DNA from: Pilaira anomala
Lineage: Eukaryota; Mucoromycota; Mucoromycetes; Mucorales; Mucoraceae
NCBI GenBank assembly: GCA_025716855.1
Contig: JAIXMQ010000009.1
Span: forward strand, 668,892 to 732,891
DNA: 64,000 bases
Direction: 5' to 3'
This document shows positions 1 through 12,632 of the stretch, piece after piece. A program made the translations under genes and the position numbers. The notes below the pieces were generated by a model. The model had not been told where the DNA came from. It did not search any database and was given only the letters and a program-made list of their open reading frames with translations. How positions within the stretch are numbered: the stretch's first letter is position 1; each line of letters opens with the position of its first letter.

Positions 1-75
1 GATGATGCTTTTTTAGATAGAAATCAATTAGATGGTTTTCTTGGCTTACTTGATCAAACAAGTATGATTTATTGA
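1..75 (+). CDS. C-terminal end of a gene entering from the left
   Basis: Frame 1 is open from the first base for 24 codons and ends in TGA at 73-75. The residues (DDAFLDRNQLDGF... ending TSMIY) have ordinary protein composition, without the homopolymer look of chance ORFs nearby. Overlapping AATAAA-like signals follow at 80-89, as expected for a 3' UTR. The fragment is too short to assign a family. Confidence 0.45.
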   Translation, partial: DDAFLDRNQLDGFLGLLDQTSMIY

Positions 76-801
76 CATAAATAAATAAACTGTTGTTTAA
101 ACATGTATTATGGGTGGGAAAATATCAATTGATGAGTGATATGTTGTTGTTATATACGAGATGTTTGCGTCACAGAAGCGTGTGACTTATCAAAGATTAT
201 ATACGTAACAATCCATACATGTCTGTTTCTTTTTTCTTTTTCTTTTTTTTTTTTTTCTTTGGGAGATCTTCATCTCCTCAAACCAAGTTGTAACTTTTCT
301 GTTAGTAAACGACTACCAGCATCAGCAACGACGTTCAAAATACCAGAAATAGGTGTAACTGTATGGAACAAGCAGTGATAAGCCAACAAAAGGTGGTTAG
401 GAACTTCTTGGGTGTTACGCTAAGGTCGTAGTATCTCAAAAAAAAACTAATTGAGGCCAATAAACACGTAGTGTAGCGTAAGGATTCTCTACCGTAATGT
501 AGTAGTAGTAGTTCCAAAAGGGGCTCTCTTTTGGGTGATATGGGGTGGATTATGAAATTTCCTGTATCAAGAAATCGAGGCGGGTGACGTTTAATGACTC
601 TCATTACAAAATCATTATGACTTCAGTTCCATGTGGGAAAAAAAAACAAATTGGCGTTTGCTCACTGATGTATAATATGCAAAAAAAGTTCGTAAGGTTA
701 TAATTTATGCATCTTGGCTGAAAATTGGGGCATTTGATAAGTTTAGTTCCATTTCTTTCTTTCTCTTTCCTTTAACGAACTTTTTTTTTAAAAAAAAAAA
801 A
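76..801. other. intergenic, no gene recognised
   Basis: AT-rich spacer with T runs (about 240-257) and two ORFs of 80-90 codons (136-378 plus, 335-604 minus) that look like chance frames: low-complexity Phe/Leu stretches and no motif. The last 80 bp, with a pyrimidine-rich stretch and an A run, are the likely promoter/5' UTR of the gene starting at 802. Confidence 0.5.
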
Positions 802-1521
802 ATGCTTACATTTTGTCACCAAACTTTTCCTGCATCTGAAATCACTCAAAGATATCATGAAGACTTTTATAGATCTCGTGATCGTGATGGTTATATCGGT
901 TATTACGTAGGTGAAGATCAACGCATTTATCGCGAAGAGTTGCTTGCAACAATTGATTCATCCTCTTATTATGGTGATGATAATAATGATAGCGAATTAG
1001 CTGTTAATGATGGTATTTCCACAGATGATGATAGTAGTATGCTATCTTATTTTAACATCGGACCTGATGAAATGCCAAGTAATGATTACTTAAATGATCC
1101 TGTCTTTATACAGCGATTTCGTGATTACTCTGATGCTATTAGGACAGAGACCCATTCATCGGATGAAAACTATTACACGGCGACTTCTCCTATCACTGAC
1201 AGCAATGACTCAGCCGCAAATACTGGTGTGATCAGACGCTGGATTGGCTTTATTTTAAGTCCTGTTGTTATGTTTTTAATATTATTTATGATACGCCGTT
1301 TTTTATTTCTCCATAATTACGAAGATGTAGTAGTTAGAGAACCTATTATCGATAGCGCTTCTTCTTATGATGATGAAACAAATACCGTACCAGCTCTATT
1401 TAAGGCTGCAAAAAAAAATTCAGATTTCTGTGGCCTTAAATCGTGTCAAAGCCTTATTTCTGACTTGAAGTATGGCCAAAATTTTCAGAAAATTGAAGCC
1501 TTAAATTGGAAACGGCCTTAA
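802..1521 (+). CDS. orphan acidic protein with one transmembrane segment
   Basis: An intronless frame of 239 codons that I do not recognise. The first ~140 residues are rich in Asp, Ser and Tyr (clusters such as SSYYGDDNNDSE and STDDDSSM) and look disordered. One strong hydrophobic segment follows at about residues 145-168 (WIGFILSPVVMFLILFMIRR), flanked by Arg, and then a ~70-residue tail. There is no cleavable signal at the N-terminus, so it would be a single-pass membrane protein with an acidic N-terminal region. The ATG follows a run of A. Composition and length argue for a real gene, but without a family match it could be lineage-specific. Confidence 0.6.
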   Translation: MLTFCHQTFPASEITQRYHEDFYRSRDRDGYIGYYVGEDQRIYREELLATIDSSSYYGDDNNDSELAVNDGISTDDDSSMLSYFNIGPDEMPSNDYLNDPVFIQRFRDYSDAIRTETHSSDENYYTATSPITDSNDSAANTGVIRRWIGFILSPVVMFLILFMIRRFLFLHNYEDVVVREPIIDSASSYDDETNTVPALFKAAKKNSDFCGLKSCQSLISDLKYGQNFQKIEALNWKRP

Positions 1522-1884
1522 CTATTATTTCTGCATATGGTACAACTTTTACTTTTTTTTTTTGACCTCCACGATGCTGGTGTCTTATCTCTCATGCTGG
1601 TGCTATGTATATACTTTTGCTCAGTCTCGTCCATCTGTTTATTATATTGCTCAAGTTATGCTTTACCAAATTTGCTCTTACTTATTAATACTTATTCCAA
1701 ATTACAGTTTTTGTTTTTACAAGTATATTTTTTATAAATAAAAAAATTAAATAAAATACATTGAAAAATGAGTCTTTAAATTATGCATCGACTGTATATC
1801 ATATTGTTCAGTAAAATAGTTAATATAAAAGGACAAGGATCTACAAGATTTAAAAGAATAGTTTTTACCCAATCAGAGATTCTT

Positions 1885-1901
1885 CACGTGAATATCACGT
1901 G
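1885..1901. promoter_or_regulatory. two CACGTG E-boxes 11 bp apart
   Basis: CACGTG occurs at 1885-1890 and again at 1896-1901, a centre spacing of 11 bp or about one helical turn, 64 bp upstream of tRNA-Ser. CACGTG is the bHLH (Cbf1/Pho4/USF type) core site. Which gene it serves, if any, is unknown. The rest of 1522-1964 shows no gene. Confidence 0.35.
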
Positions 1902-1964
1902 ATTTTTTAAAAAAATTAGTGTATTAGTATAAATATAACTAATAGGTCCCAACTATCATCCAAA

Positions 1965-2046
1965 GTCGCTTTGTCCGAGTGGTTAAGGAGTATGACTAGA
2001 AATCATATACGCTCTGCGTGCGCAGGTTCAAATCCTGCAGGCGACG
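1965..2046 (+). tRNA. tRNA-Ser (anticodon AGA)
   Basis: The full cloverleaf is visible. The acceptor arm GTCGCTT (1965-1971) pairs with AGGCGAC (2039-2045), followed by discriminator G2046. The A box (TGGTTAAGGAG) lies in the D arm. The anticodon stem is TATGA/TCATA with loop CTAGAAA, so the anticodon AGA is at 1998-2000. A long variable arm (ACGC...GCGT) is typical of class II serine tRNAs. The T arm is GCAGG/CCTGC around TTCAAAT. There is no intron and CCA is not encoded. It reads UCU directly and UCC after wobble-A deamination to inosine. Confidence 0.97.
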
Positions 2047-2748
2047 ACATCTTTTTTGCATAATATTCTCGAATATGCAGTGCATGTAGACGCGTTTTTT
2101 TTTTAAAAAGATTTACAATGCCCTTGTTATTTCTTTTTTAAAGTAAAAGAGATGGATTCCATCTTGTGTTTTTTTTTAAATCATTAATTTTAAAAGAAAC
2201 TCCACGATATGCACATGAAAGAAAGTCTAAAGTTTTGTGTAAAGCAACTAAATTTTGAGCCCGAAATATAAACTTTAAAAAAAAAAGAAATGTTATTTCC
2301 AATGAATAATGAAGAGGAGCTACTGAAAGAAATGAAACCTGTATTACGTATCGATGATGACATAGAAGGGTATATTTTCAACAGAAAACACGTCGTTTTT
2401 TTGTACAGAAATCAGTCCATTATAAAAAAAAAATTGAAGAATGGGGTTTCTTTTAAAATACTTGATATGTAACGATAACATGAGATTTTTCTGTGCAACT
2501 GATTATAAAAGATGTACGACGGACGCACTGTGACCCGAGAATAAATAAAACAAAGTCTTCTTTATTATAATTTCGTGGGAATCAATGCATTCAAACTTTT
2601 CAGAAGCAGCACCTGACCTGATTTTTTATTATATTCCCCGCCTTTATTTTTGTTATCTTTATAAACAGAGAGAGAGAGAGAGGTTTTTTTTTATTATTCT
2701 TTTCTCTTCTTTATCTTTTTTTTTTTTTTTTTTTGTGTGAGTAAAAGT
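2047..2748. other. spacer and GPH promoter/5' UTR
   Basis: Between the tRNA and glycogen phosphorylase. A 60-codon frame at 2290-2472 preceded by an A run is the only ORF; it has no motif and is probably chance. Closer to GPH there is an (AG)n patch near 2670-2682 and a long T tract (about 2717-2734) just before the ATG. Confidence 0.45.
2051..2057 (+). terminator. RNA polymerase III terminator
   Basis: A CTTTTTT run begins 5 nt after the tRNA-Ser discriminator base. A run of four or more T is the standard Pol III stop. Confidence 0.8.
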
Positions 2749-5412
2749 ATGAGTACAACACCTACTTCACAAAGACCAAGACGTCTTTCTATGCCAAAAT
2801 TGACACGTCGTTTAACTAACGTTGTGATTCATGTGGATGAAAAGAATCAAGAACCTGTGACGCCAACCAGTGTGCCTGCTTTGACAAGTTCCAAACATAT
2901 TAAATTATCATCTAGTGCATTAAATGAATGGAAACAACACATTGAGCCCAAGAAGAATGATGTAGAATCTATCAAGAAAGATATTGTTCAACATACACTG
3001 GAGACCGAATGTCGTAACCCATATAATTTGGATAAAGTAGCCGTCTATCAAGCAACCGCTCATGCCGTTCGTGATCGTTTATTAGAAGATTGGAATTTAA
3101 CTCAAGAAGCTGTTCATGATCAAAACCCTAAGCGTTGTTATTATCTTTCTATGGAATTTTTGATTGGTCGTGCATTAGATAACGCGTTGCAATGTTTACA
3201 AGTAAAGGATAATTATAAAAAGGGTGTAAAGGATTTAGGATTTAATCTTGAGGATCTTATGGAGGAAGAACGTGATGCCGCTTTAGGTAATGGTGGTTTA
3301 GGTCGTTTAGCCGCTTGTTATATGGATTCAGCCGCTACATTGAATTATCCTACTTGGGGTTATGGTTTACGTTATCAATATGGTATTTTCAAACAAATTA
3401 TTAATAGTGAAGGATATCAAACGGAGATGCCAGATTATTGGTTAAATGCAGATGGTAATCCATGGGAATTTCCTCGTACAGATATCAAGTATGAAGTACA
3501 ATTCTATGGTTATGTTGCAACCAAAGTCAATGAAAAGGGAGAATCACGTATGTCTTGGGAAGGTGGAGATAAAGTACAAGCAATGGCGTATGATGTACCT
3601 ATTCCAGGATTTGATACAAAGGGATGTGGTAATATTCGTTTATGGTCATCTAAGCCTATTAAATCATTTGATTTCGCTTCATTTAATGATGGTGATTATG
3701 ATAAATCAGTTCAAGATCAAAAGAACGCAGAAAATTTGACTTCAGTACTTTATCCAAATGATAATCATAATGTTGGTAAAGAACTTCGTTTGAAACAAGA
3801 ATACTTCTTTGTGAGCGCCTCTTTACAAGATATTATTCATCGATTTAAACATACGAATTCAGCATGGCAAGATTTCCCTGATAAGGTTGCAGTTCAATTG
3901 AATGATACACATCCAACATTAGCTATTCCAGAATTACAACGTATTTTGGTAGATATTGAAGGATTAGAATGGGATGATGCATGGAACATTGTGACTCGAG
4001 TATTTGCCTTTACAAACCATACCGTCTTACCTGAAGCACTTGAATGTTGGTCTGTACCTATGATGGAAAAGATCTTACCTCGTCATATGCAAATTGTTTA
4101 TGATATCAATTTATTCTTTTTACAAAAGGTAGAAAAAGTGTTCCAAAATGATCGTGATATCTTGAATCGAGTCTCTATTATTGAAGAAAGTAATCCTCAA
4201 CAAGTACGTATGGCTTATTTAGCTGTAGTTGGATCTCATACAGTGAATGGTGTTGCTGCTTTACATTCTGATTTAATCAAGACTGAATTATTTAGTGAAT
4301 TTATTAAATTCTATGGTCCTGATAAATTCATTAATGTGACTAATGGTATCACTCCTCGTCGTTGGTTATATCAAGCAAATCCTGCCTTACGTGATTTAAT
4401 TACAGAGACTTTAGGATCTCAAAAATGGGTCACACATTTAGATGAATTAAAGCAACTTACACAATATGCTTCTAATCAAGAATTTCAAGAGAAATGGATG
4501 AATGTCAAGTTACAAAACAAGATTCGGTTAGCTGATTGGATCAAGTCAAATTTAGATATTACAGTTAATCCTCATGCTTTATTTGATATTCAAGTAAAAC
4601 GTATTCATGAATATAAACGTCAATTTATGAACATTTTAGCTGTTATCTATCGTTACAAGAATATTCAATTGTTATCAGAAGAAGAACGTAAAGATTTGGT
4701 ACCTCGTGTTGTTATCTTTGGTGGTAAATCAGCTCCTGGTTACTATATTGCTAAGATGGTGATCAAATTAATTACTACAGTTGCTCAAGTGGTTAACAAC
4801 GATGATTCTATTAATGATTTATTAAAGGTGGTTTATATTCCTGATTATAATGTTTCTCTTGCAGAAATTATTGTACCTGCTTCAGATATCTCTCAACATA
4901 TTTCTACTGCTGGTACAGAAGCTTCTGGTACATCTAATATGAAGTTTGTATTAAACGGTGGATTAATTTTGGGTACAGTGGATGGTGCTAATATTGAAAT
5001 TCGTGATGAAATTGGAGAAGACAATATTTTCATGTTTGGTACTTTAGCTGATCAAGTAGCCGATATTCGTCATCGACAAAAATATCATGGTGTATCTATT
5101 GATCCTAATCTTCAAGTTGTTTTACATGCTATTCAATCAGGAGAATTCGGTGGTTTTGAAACAGCTTCTGTCTTTGGTCCACTTATCAATACTTTAACTT
5201 ATGGTGGTGATTATTATTTGATTTCTGCTGATTTTGAACAATATTTGGATGCTCATGATCGTGCTGATAATACGTTTAAGGATACCACTACTTGGGCTGA
5301 AAAATCCATTTTATGTACTGCTGGTATGGGTTTCTTTTCTGCTGATCGTGCTACTCGTGAATATGCTGAAAAGATTTGGAACTTGAAGCCTATTTCTTTA
5401 CCTAAAGATTAA
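2749..5412 (+). CDS. GPH1: glycogen phosphorylase
   Basis: Single-exon gene for an 887-residue GT35 phosphorylase, the usual fungal length. It releases glucose-1-phosphate from cytosolic glycogen using pyridoxal phosphate. Seen: the PLP-lysine motif EASGTSNMKF with Lys732 as cofactor lysine, followed by NGGLILGTVDGANIE; the glucan/active-site blocks ALGNGGLGRLAACYMDS and AVQLNDTHPTLAIPELQR; and VKRIHEYKRQ. The N-terminal ~30 residues contain two overlapping basophilic kinase sites, RRLS and RRLT; the yeast enzyme is switched on by PKA-type phosphorylation in this region, so similar control is likely (inference). An upstream in-frame GTG at 2737 is not used as a start in eukaryotes, so the ATG at 2749 is chosen. 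Codons are mostly A/T-ending. Confidence 0.98.
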   Translation: MSTTPTSQRPRRLSMPKLTRRLTNVVIHVDEKNQEPVTPTSVPALTSSKHIKLSSSALNEWKQHIEPKKNDVESIKKDIVQHTLETECRNPYNLDKVAVYQATAHAVRDRLLEDWNLTQEAVHDQNPKRCYYLSMEFLIGRALDNALQCLQVKDNYKKGVKDLGFNLEDLMEEERDAALGNGGLGRLAACYMDSAATLNYPTWGYGLRYQYGIFKQIINSEGYQTEMPDYWLNADGNPWEFPRTDIKYEVQFYGYVATKVNEKGESRMSWEGGDKVQAMAYDVPIPGFDTKGCGNIRLWSSKPIKSFDFASFNDGDYDKSVQDQKNAENLTSVLYPNDNHNVGKELRLKQEYFFVSASLQDIIHRFKHTNSAWQDFPDKVAVQLNDTHPTLAIPELQRILVDIEGLEWDDAWNIVTRVFAFTNHTVLPEALECWSVPMMEKILPRHMQIVYDINLFFLQKVEKVFQNDRDILNRVSIIEESNPQQVRMAYLAVVGSHTVNGVAALHSDLIKTELFSEFIKFYGPDKFINVTNGITPRRWLYQANPALRDLITETLGSQKWVTHLDELKQLTQYASNQEFQEKWMNVKLQNKIRLADWIKSNLDITVNPHALFDIQVKRIHEYKRQFMNILAVIYRYKNIQLLSEEERKDLVPRVVIFGGKSAPGYYIAKMVIKLITTVAQVVNNDDSINDLLKVVYIPDYNVSLAEIIVPASDISQHISTAGTEASGTSNMKFVLNGGLILGTVDGANIEIRDEIGEDNIFMFGTLADQVADIRHRQKYHGVSIDPNLQVVLHAIQSGEFGGFETASVFGPLINTLTYGGDYYLISADFEQYLDAHDRADNTFKDTTTWAEKSILCTAGMGFFSADRATREYAEKIWNLKPISLPKD

Positions 5413-5503
5413 AATTTTTTTAAAATAATAAAAATTGTTTGTGACTTTAAACACCTCTTTTTTTCATTTTTTTTTTTTTTTCATTTCTTTTTCATTGAAA
5501 ACC

Positions 5504-7239
<1,736 letters not shown>

Positions 7240-7523
7240 TAATTTTTTTTTTCTTTTATAATCATTATGCACGTGTATTAATGTATAACACATAACAATT
7301 TTTTCTTCTCTCCCCCCCCCCCCTTTTTTTTTTCTCTTATTTCAAAAATAACCCCCTCACTTCCGTCATCCTTATCCAATCAAAATTTAAGAGGGGCACA
7401 GACAAAAAGGTTTGGGAGCCGAGTATAAATAAAATAAAAAAAAAAAAAGAGTGAGAAAGATTTCTTTATCTTCTTTCACACACACACACACACATTACAT
7501 ATTTACATATTTTTATATTTATT

Positions 7524-7966
7524 ATGAGCGATCTCAACTGGTGTACTTACTGTGACAACGCTATTAGCGCCTTCTCTGTAAGTAGTATAATAGTTATAAG
7601 ATATACATTTTATATTAACTCTTCATTTAATAGAACTCTTTATATTGCTCAGAAGATTGCTTAAGGTCAGATGCTCTAAGTCATCATCCATTATTAGGTT
7701 ATGACTACGCCGAACTCAAACACTTTCCTCGTGCTGCTTCACCTACCTTAACAGCTTCTTCTTCTTCAACCGCTTCTTCTTCTTCTTCTTCTCTATCACC
7801 TTCTCTATCACCTATCTCTTCATTTAAAGAAGTGCCTGTATTTCAACTAAATCCTTCGGATAATCTCTATCAACACTTTTATCAACAAAAACAACAACCT
7901 AAATCAAATGTACCTGTATTATTATCATCTCCCTCTTCAACAACTTGGATAAAAAACATTCTCTAA
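7524..7966 (+). CDS. ECL1-type small zinc-binding (life-span regulatory) protein
   Basis: Two exons, 7524-7577 and 7634-7966, encoding 128 residues. The N-terminus has WCTYCDNAI (Cys7, Cys10) and, after the intron, LYCSEDCLRSDA (Cys23, Cys27). This C-x2-C...C-x3-C arrangement is the hallmark of the fungal Ecl1/2/3 family, small proteins that extend chronological life span in fission yeast and respond to nutrient limitation. The rest is Ser/Pro/Gln-rich and looks disordered, with two long Ser runs. A (CA)n microsatellite (about 7478-7493) lies in the likely 5' UTR. The intron falls exactly between the two cysteine pairs. Confidence 0.82.
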
Positions 7967-8108
7967 TAAGAGCAAAAAAAAAACATAGTATACCCTAAAA
8001 AAAAACTTCCTTTACATGCATTGCTTAATTATATATATATATATATATATATAGCTTTTCCCTTTACATATCTTGCATTCAAAAATAAAACCCTTTCTTT
8101 TTACATAA

Positions 8109-8142
<34 letters not shown>

Positions 8143-8357
8143 CTTGTCTTATCAGATCTAAAATCAATCCTTCTTATTGGTCTATTCTGCCCCTTTTTTT
8201 TGTTTTATCTGATCTTTTTTGATCCTGAGATTTAAAATATTAAAGATAAATTTTTTTGTCAGGATCGTTTTTTATGCTTTATTATTAATAATGATTAATT
8301 AGTACTACAGAGATATATTATATATATATAAAAAAAAAAGATATCTTTCTTTGTTTG
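7967..8357. other. convergent 3' region with (TA)n and poly-A
   Basis: Lies between the ECL1-like gene (plus) and the GPCR gene (minus), so it holds two 3' UTRs. It contains a (TA)n microsatellite near 8030-8053 and an A run of about 30 near 8110-8140. No ORF of interest. Confidence 0.6.
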
Positions 8358-11300
8358 TTAGCGAGTATGAACTGCAGTGGCCTCATCAGACCTATCACTC
8401 ATTCTCCTCAAGAGATGATCATGTGACATGCTCGACTCCAACATGATGGGATGATGAATATCATGAGGATGCTGTAAAGAAATAATATCTAATGATTGTA
8501 ATATCTCTTGTGGTTGTCTTCTTTCTTCATTTTCATCCCCTTCATCTCCTTCTTCTATAGTTTTTTTTCTAAAATCAAGGTAATCAGGCTTCTTTTGATT
8601 AAAGCATTGTTCCCAAGCATTTAATGCATTCAAGTTGGGTAATTGAATGTACATGTCACACCATCCTTGCCCTTGTACTTTTAATACATAGTCTTCTAAT
8701 TTTGCAGAGTACACAGATGCATTATGATACGACATGACTGTACCCTTCTTTGCAAATTTCTGTATTTATAAAAATAAAAAGGAGTTCTTTTTAGTATTTT
8801 TATATATATATATATATATATATTCCACAGGAAGGTCTTACCGAAAAGTGTGAGAAATAACCAAGCCAGGGAAAGACCATGATATGATGCATTTCCCATT
8901 GAGCCAAAAAAGGAAAATAACGAAATACTTTACGAATAGGCATCTCACCTTCATGCACTTCAATAAAATTACTTGTACCATTTATATTATCTGCTAATGC
9001 TGTACTAATTGCACTAGGCTTTCTTCTACGTAAACTATTATCTTCATCATCGTCTAGTACAGGATCATCTGAAGCTAGAATTTGCTCAAGGCTTAGTAAT
9101 TCACTGGTACCCGGTGCATTATTGGTTGTATGATGACTAGGTCGATGTTGATCAAAGTATGCTTGATTGCTGTTGGGAGTAGATTTTAAAAAGGAAAAGA
9201 CAGAGGGTCTTGTACCTGTAGAGTTAATTGTCTTTTCTTGTTGTTGCTGTTCATCTCTTTTTTCTTTAAGTTTGAATCGATAGAAGGCTTGCATTTTAGG
9301 TAAGAATAAGATTAAGAGAGAAAATGTTGTAGCCCATAAGATAGAAATGACATCGATATAATATTTAGTATAAAAATCTGCTAATGGGTTGACTACCACT
9401 GCAAATCCAACTAATGCAGAGAACAAGATGTTGCTATTTAAAAAAAAAAAAAAAAATGGAATGTTAGTAAATTAAAAATCGTTTCTCTCTCTTTTTTTTT
9501 CTGTATATATTACTTACTAAACGGACAACCCCATTTGTTTACATTCACTGTATCTGTTGTACTGTCTACCTGCAAACCGTGTCTTGTAAGCAAGAAAAGT
9601 AGCAAATAATAACAAGAAAGCAGCATAGACTGTAGAAAGTACAAGGAACACAATCTTGTTATTTCCTCGAGCTTCACAAGACCAATAATGAGTAGAAAAT
9701 GAAACTTCAAACTTTGTTGGAACAGGTGTAGCAACCAATAATCCTACGATCAAGATAATCTTAAAAAGACGACATATATTAGACATATAAAAACATATAG
9801 ATGGTACATATATTACTAAACTTACCATTTCAATACCTACGAGGCCTGCCACAGTTTGTAACAAATGGTTGTCTGTAATTACATTACGAGTAATAAATAT
9901 ATTATTAAAGATACGATAAATTCTATAATTTTTGGCAATCATATTTCTATATTTGTTCAAGTTAATAAATGTTAAAAATATCATGCCATGTTTTTTAATA
10001 ATAATTTACCCTAAAACGAGTAGAAAACCTAGACTGAATGTTACAGGTGTGACAAGACACGATGTTTCGGTAGGTATGCCGATCATCATCAATACAGAAA
10101 CATAGGTCAATACAAAGCCAACTAATTCTAAGCAACAAAAGAGCGGGCTAATAGATATAAATTAGAATGACAGCTAACCTTTTTGTTTTTTTAAAAAAAA
10201 AAAATAGAATAAATATTATATATATATATATGTATACCTAGCAGCTTTGAATACTTCATTTTTGCGGTTAAATAATACAATAAAGAAACAAATGATGGAG
10301 AACAGAATACCGGCAGATGATAATGCCAAGATTGCATGAGAAATAGGAGAGGTGATATCTGGGTTTAAAGGTATACTTGGAGGCGAATCGAGTGGGGGCT
10401 AATAAAATAAAATGGTTAGGGAGAGAGAGTCTAAGTGAGGATCTAGATTGAACACTCACCACATGTGTACCATCAAAAAACATGGGCATACCAGTCATGT
10501 TTAACGCACCACCTGTACTAACACCTACTGTGGTTTTTAAACCACGTTGAAAGTTATATACTTTGTAATTTCTATCTTTAGTGTCAGTCTACTTTTGAGT
10601 TTTTTTTTTTTTTTTTTTTTTGCCCCATCATTTATTTATTTGTATAAGCTGCTTACCCAGTGGTCAAGTCACCATTTGAGTCATAATTCATTGGTCCTTC
10701 AGGTCCAACATAACCAACATTAAATGCAGATGGTAACATTTCATCGCCTAATCCTCCACCAGCTAATTTAAGTAACTCGCTCGTCTTGTTGTTACTGTTA
10801 TTAATCAGTTTCCCAAATCCTTCTGCCATAATCATCATGCATGAATATGCTAACCTATACGTATTGTATATTTAGATCAGTTTTTTTTTTTTTTTTTTTT
10901 AAAAAAAGAACACAATAAGAATAAATCAAATATTACCCTTCATAAGAAGATATATTTCTATGTCCAGCATAAGGATAACTGTATTAGAAAATATATATGT
11001 GTAAGTGTATCACTCTATACGTATTATAACTTAAAAAACTCACGCTTCAGGGTTCAATGCGGACCATTGGTCTAAAAAAGTTTCAAAAGGTGGATAACCG
11101 TATAATGATAACCAGTTATCAAAAAAGAATAATCCTTGATAATCTTTTGCAAAATTCGTACTGATACTCAAGTTCTGATTTTGCTCATTCACTGCGTCTT
11201 CTAAATCGGACAAGGTATCACCCATCATTAACCAGACATACTCTTGACTAATTAAACCCAGCTTTTGTGCTTGCATTAATATCTCGATTTGTGGTAATGG

Positions 11301-12412
11301 TGTAGCTGCTACCATAATAATACGTGCGCCACCACTTGTGATGTTTTTCAACGCGTTTATGAAGTCGTCAGTAGTTTGAGAGGAAGCAATTGCTTGATAT
11401 TGAAAAATATGCAGATCCATTGCGCTTGCTTGAATTAAAGCTCGTTGGTAGACTATATGAATATATATATATATATATTTATGTAATATATACATGTGTC
11501 AATATTTATTATTTCTTTTTTTTTTTAAAAAAAAAACATTAAAAAACATATTTACATTTTTGTCCTAATGGGTCGTCTATATATAGAACACCTAATTTAT
11601 TCCAACCTTGTTTTGACGCAAAAGAAAGCATGACATCTGCAATAATAACTTGAGTAGGTATAGTTCTAAAGAAATATTTGTATTGTGATTTATCAGAAAA
11701 AGCAACTGAAGGAAAAATATAGATTTTAGTTACACTTTTTTGATATATATACTCTACTTGTATATATATATACTTTACTAGCGTTGGCAGTGAAGGAGCA
11801 TTGAGGTATTTCCAGAGTTGAAGTCATGAGAGCACTGAGACTCGTCCAGGAACTCGAGATATCACCAATGACACCAATGACACCTTGTTGTAATAATGTC
11901 ACTGACGCATAAACTGCGTTTGTAACCGACATTTGGTCTACCGAGGAATCTGGAAACGAGTCTTTTTCGATAAGTGTAATATATGCTCCTGGTATCACTT
12001 GTCGACTGTTAATGTCGTTCACGGCCATTCGAATTGCCGAAGACCCACTGCATTAAATAAAAATAAAATTGAGTTTATATATTTTGCATGATTTTTTTTT
12101 TTTTTTTTACCCCCAAACTATTTGAGCTGTTAAATTATCATTTTTCTGTGTGAATGGTAACAAGACACCAATCTAATAAGTAAATAAATAAATAACTTGT
12201 TATTACATGGTCTAATTTTGGCTTATCTATGATGAGATAAAGAATGCTGTTATTACTTTAAGTTCAGTTCGTCCAGTCGTATTGTATCTTGGTGTGATAT
12301 AAACGGTACTGTTATCTGTTTGACTGATATTACTGTATAAATCGTCCACTAATAATTTTCCAAAAATTAATGAATTCAATGGTAATTCACCAATGACACT
12401 TTGCTGTGTCAT
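8358..12412 (-). CDS. class C (GABA-B/metabotropic type) G-protein-coupled receptor with PH-like tail
   Basis: Fourteen exons (minus strand): 12412-12257, 12172-12111, 12047-11779, 11705-11556, 11452-11044, 10978-10937, 10854-10657, 10571-10460, 10398-10238, 10147-10010, 9946-9826, 9759-9518, 9433-8842, 8759-8358; 1017 residues. Residues ~50-460 form a Venus-flytrap ligand-binding domain (IGVLLPFT; GVIGDISSSWTSLSA; SQYKYFFRTIPTQ; KLGVLYIDDPLG; VGPEGPMNYDSNGD). Seven TM helices follow from ~487 to ~738, with the TM3 cysteine (PTETSCLVTP) and the KNYRIYRIF stretch of family 3 receptors. The cytoplasmic tail is ~280 residues. Its part at ~850-945 (VFPWLGYFSHFS...KGTVMSYHN...DMYIQL...ALNAWEQCF) has the strand pattern and C-terminal Trp helix of a PH-like domain (inference). 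No signal peptide is evident at the first ATG; a splice-acceptor-like AAAACAG at about 12454 leaves room for an upstream exon. The ligand is unknown. Confidence 0.92.
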
Positions 12413-12591
12413 GGTTGTTGTTTTGTTAATGGAGTTGGAAATGGTGGAATCCTGTTTTCTTAAAAAAAAAAAAAAGTTTTATTTAAAAAAAGAAAAAAAA
12501 AAAAGAAAGAGAGAGAAAAAGAGTTAAGAGAAAGAGAGAGAGAAAAAAAGAAAGGAAGTAAGGATGCAGGGTGACACTATTCCTAGTATAA

Positions 12592-12632
<41 letters not shown>

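Noticed and set aside
335..604. 89-codon minus-strand ORF near the left end
   Set aside because: No motif, no neighbouring exon and no codon bias like that of real genes nearby.
2290..2472. 60-codon ORF between tRNA-Ser and GPH
   Set aside because: Short, no recognisable feature, stop-rich surroundings; kept only as a note.
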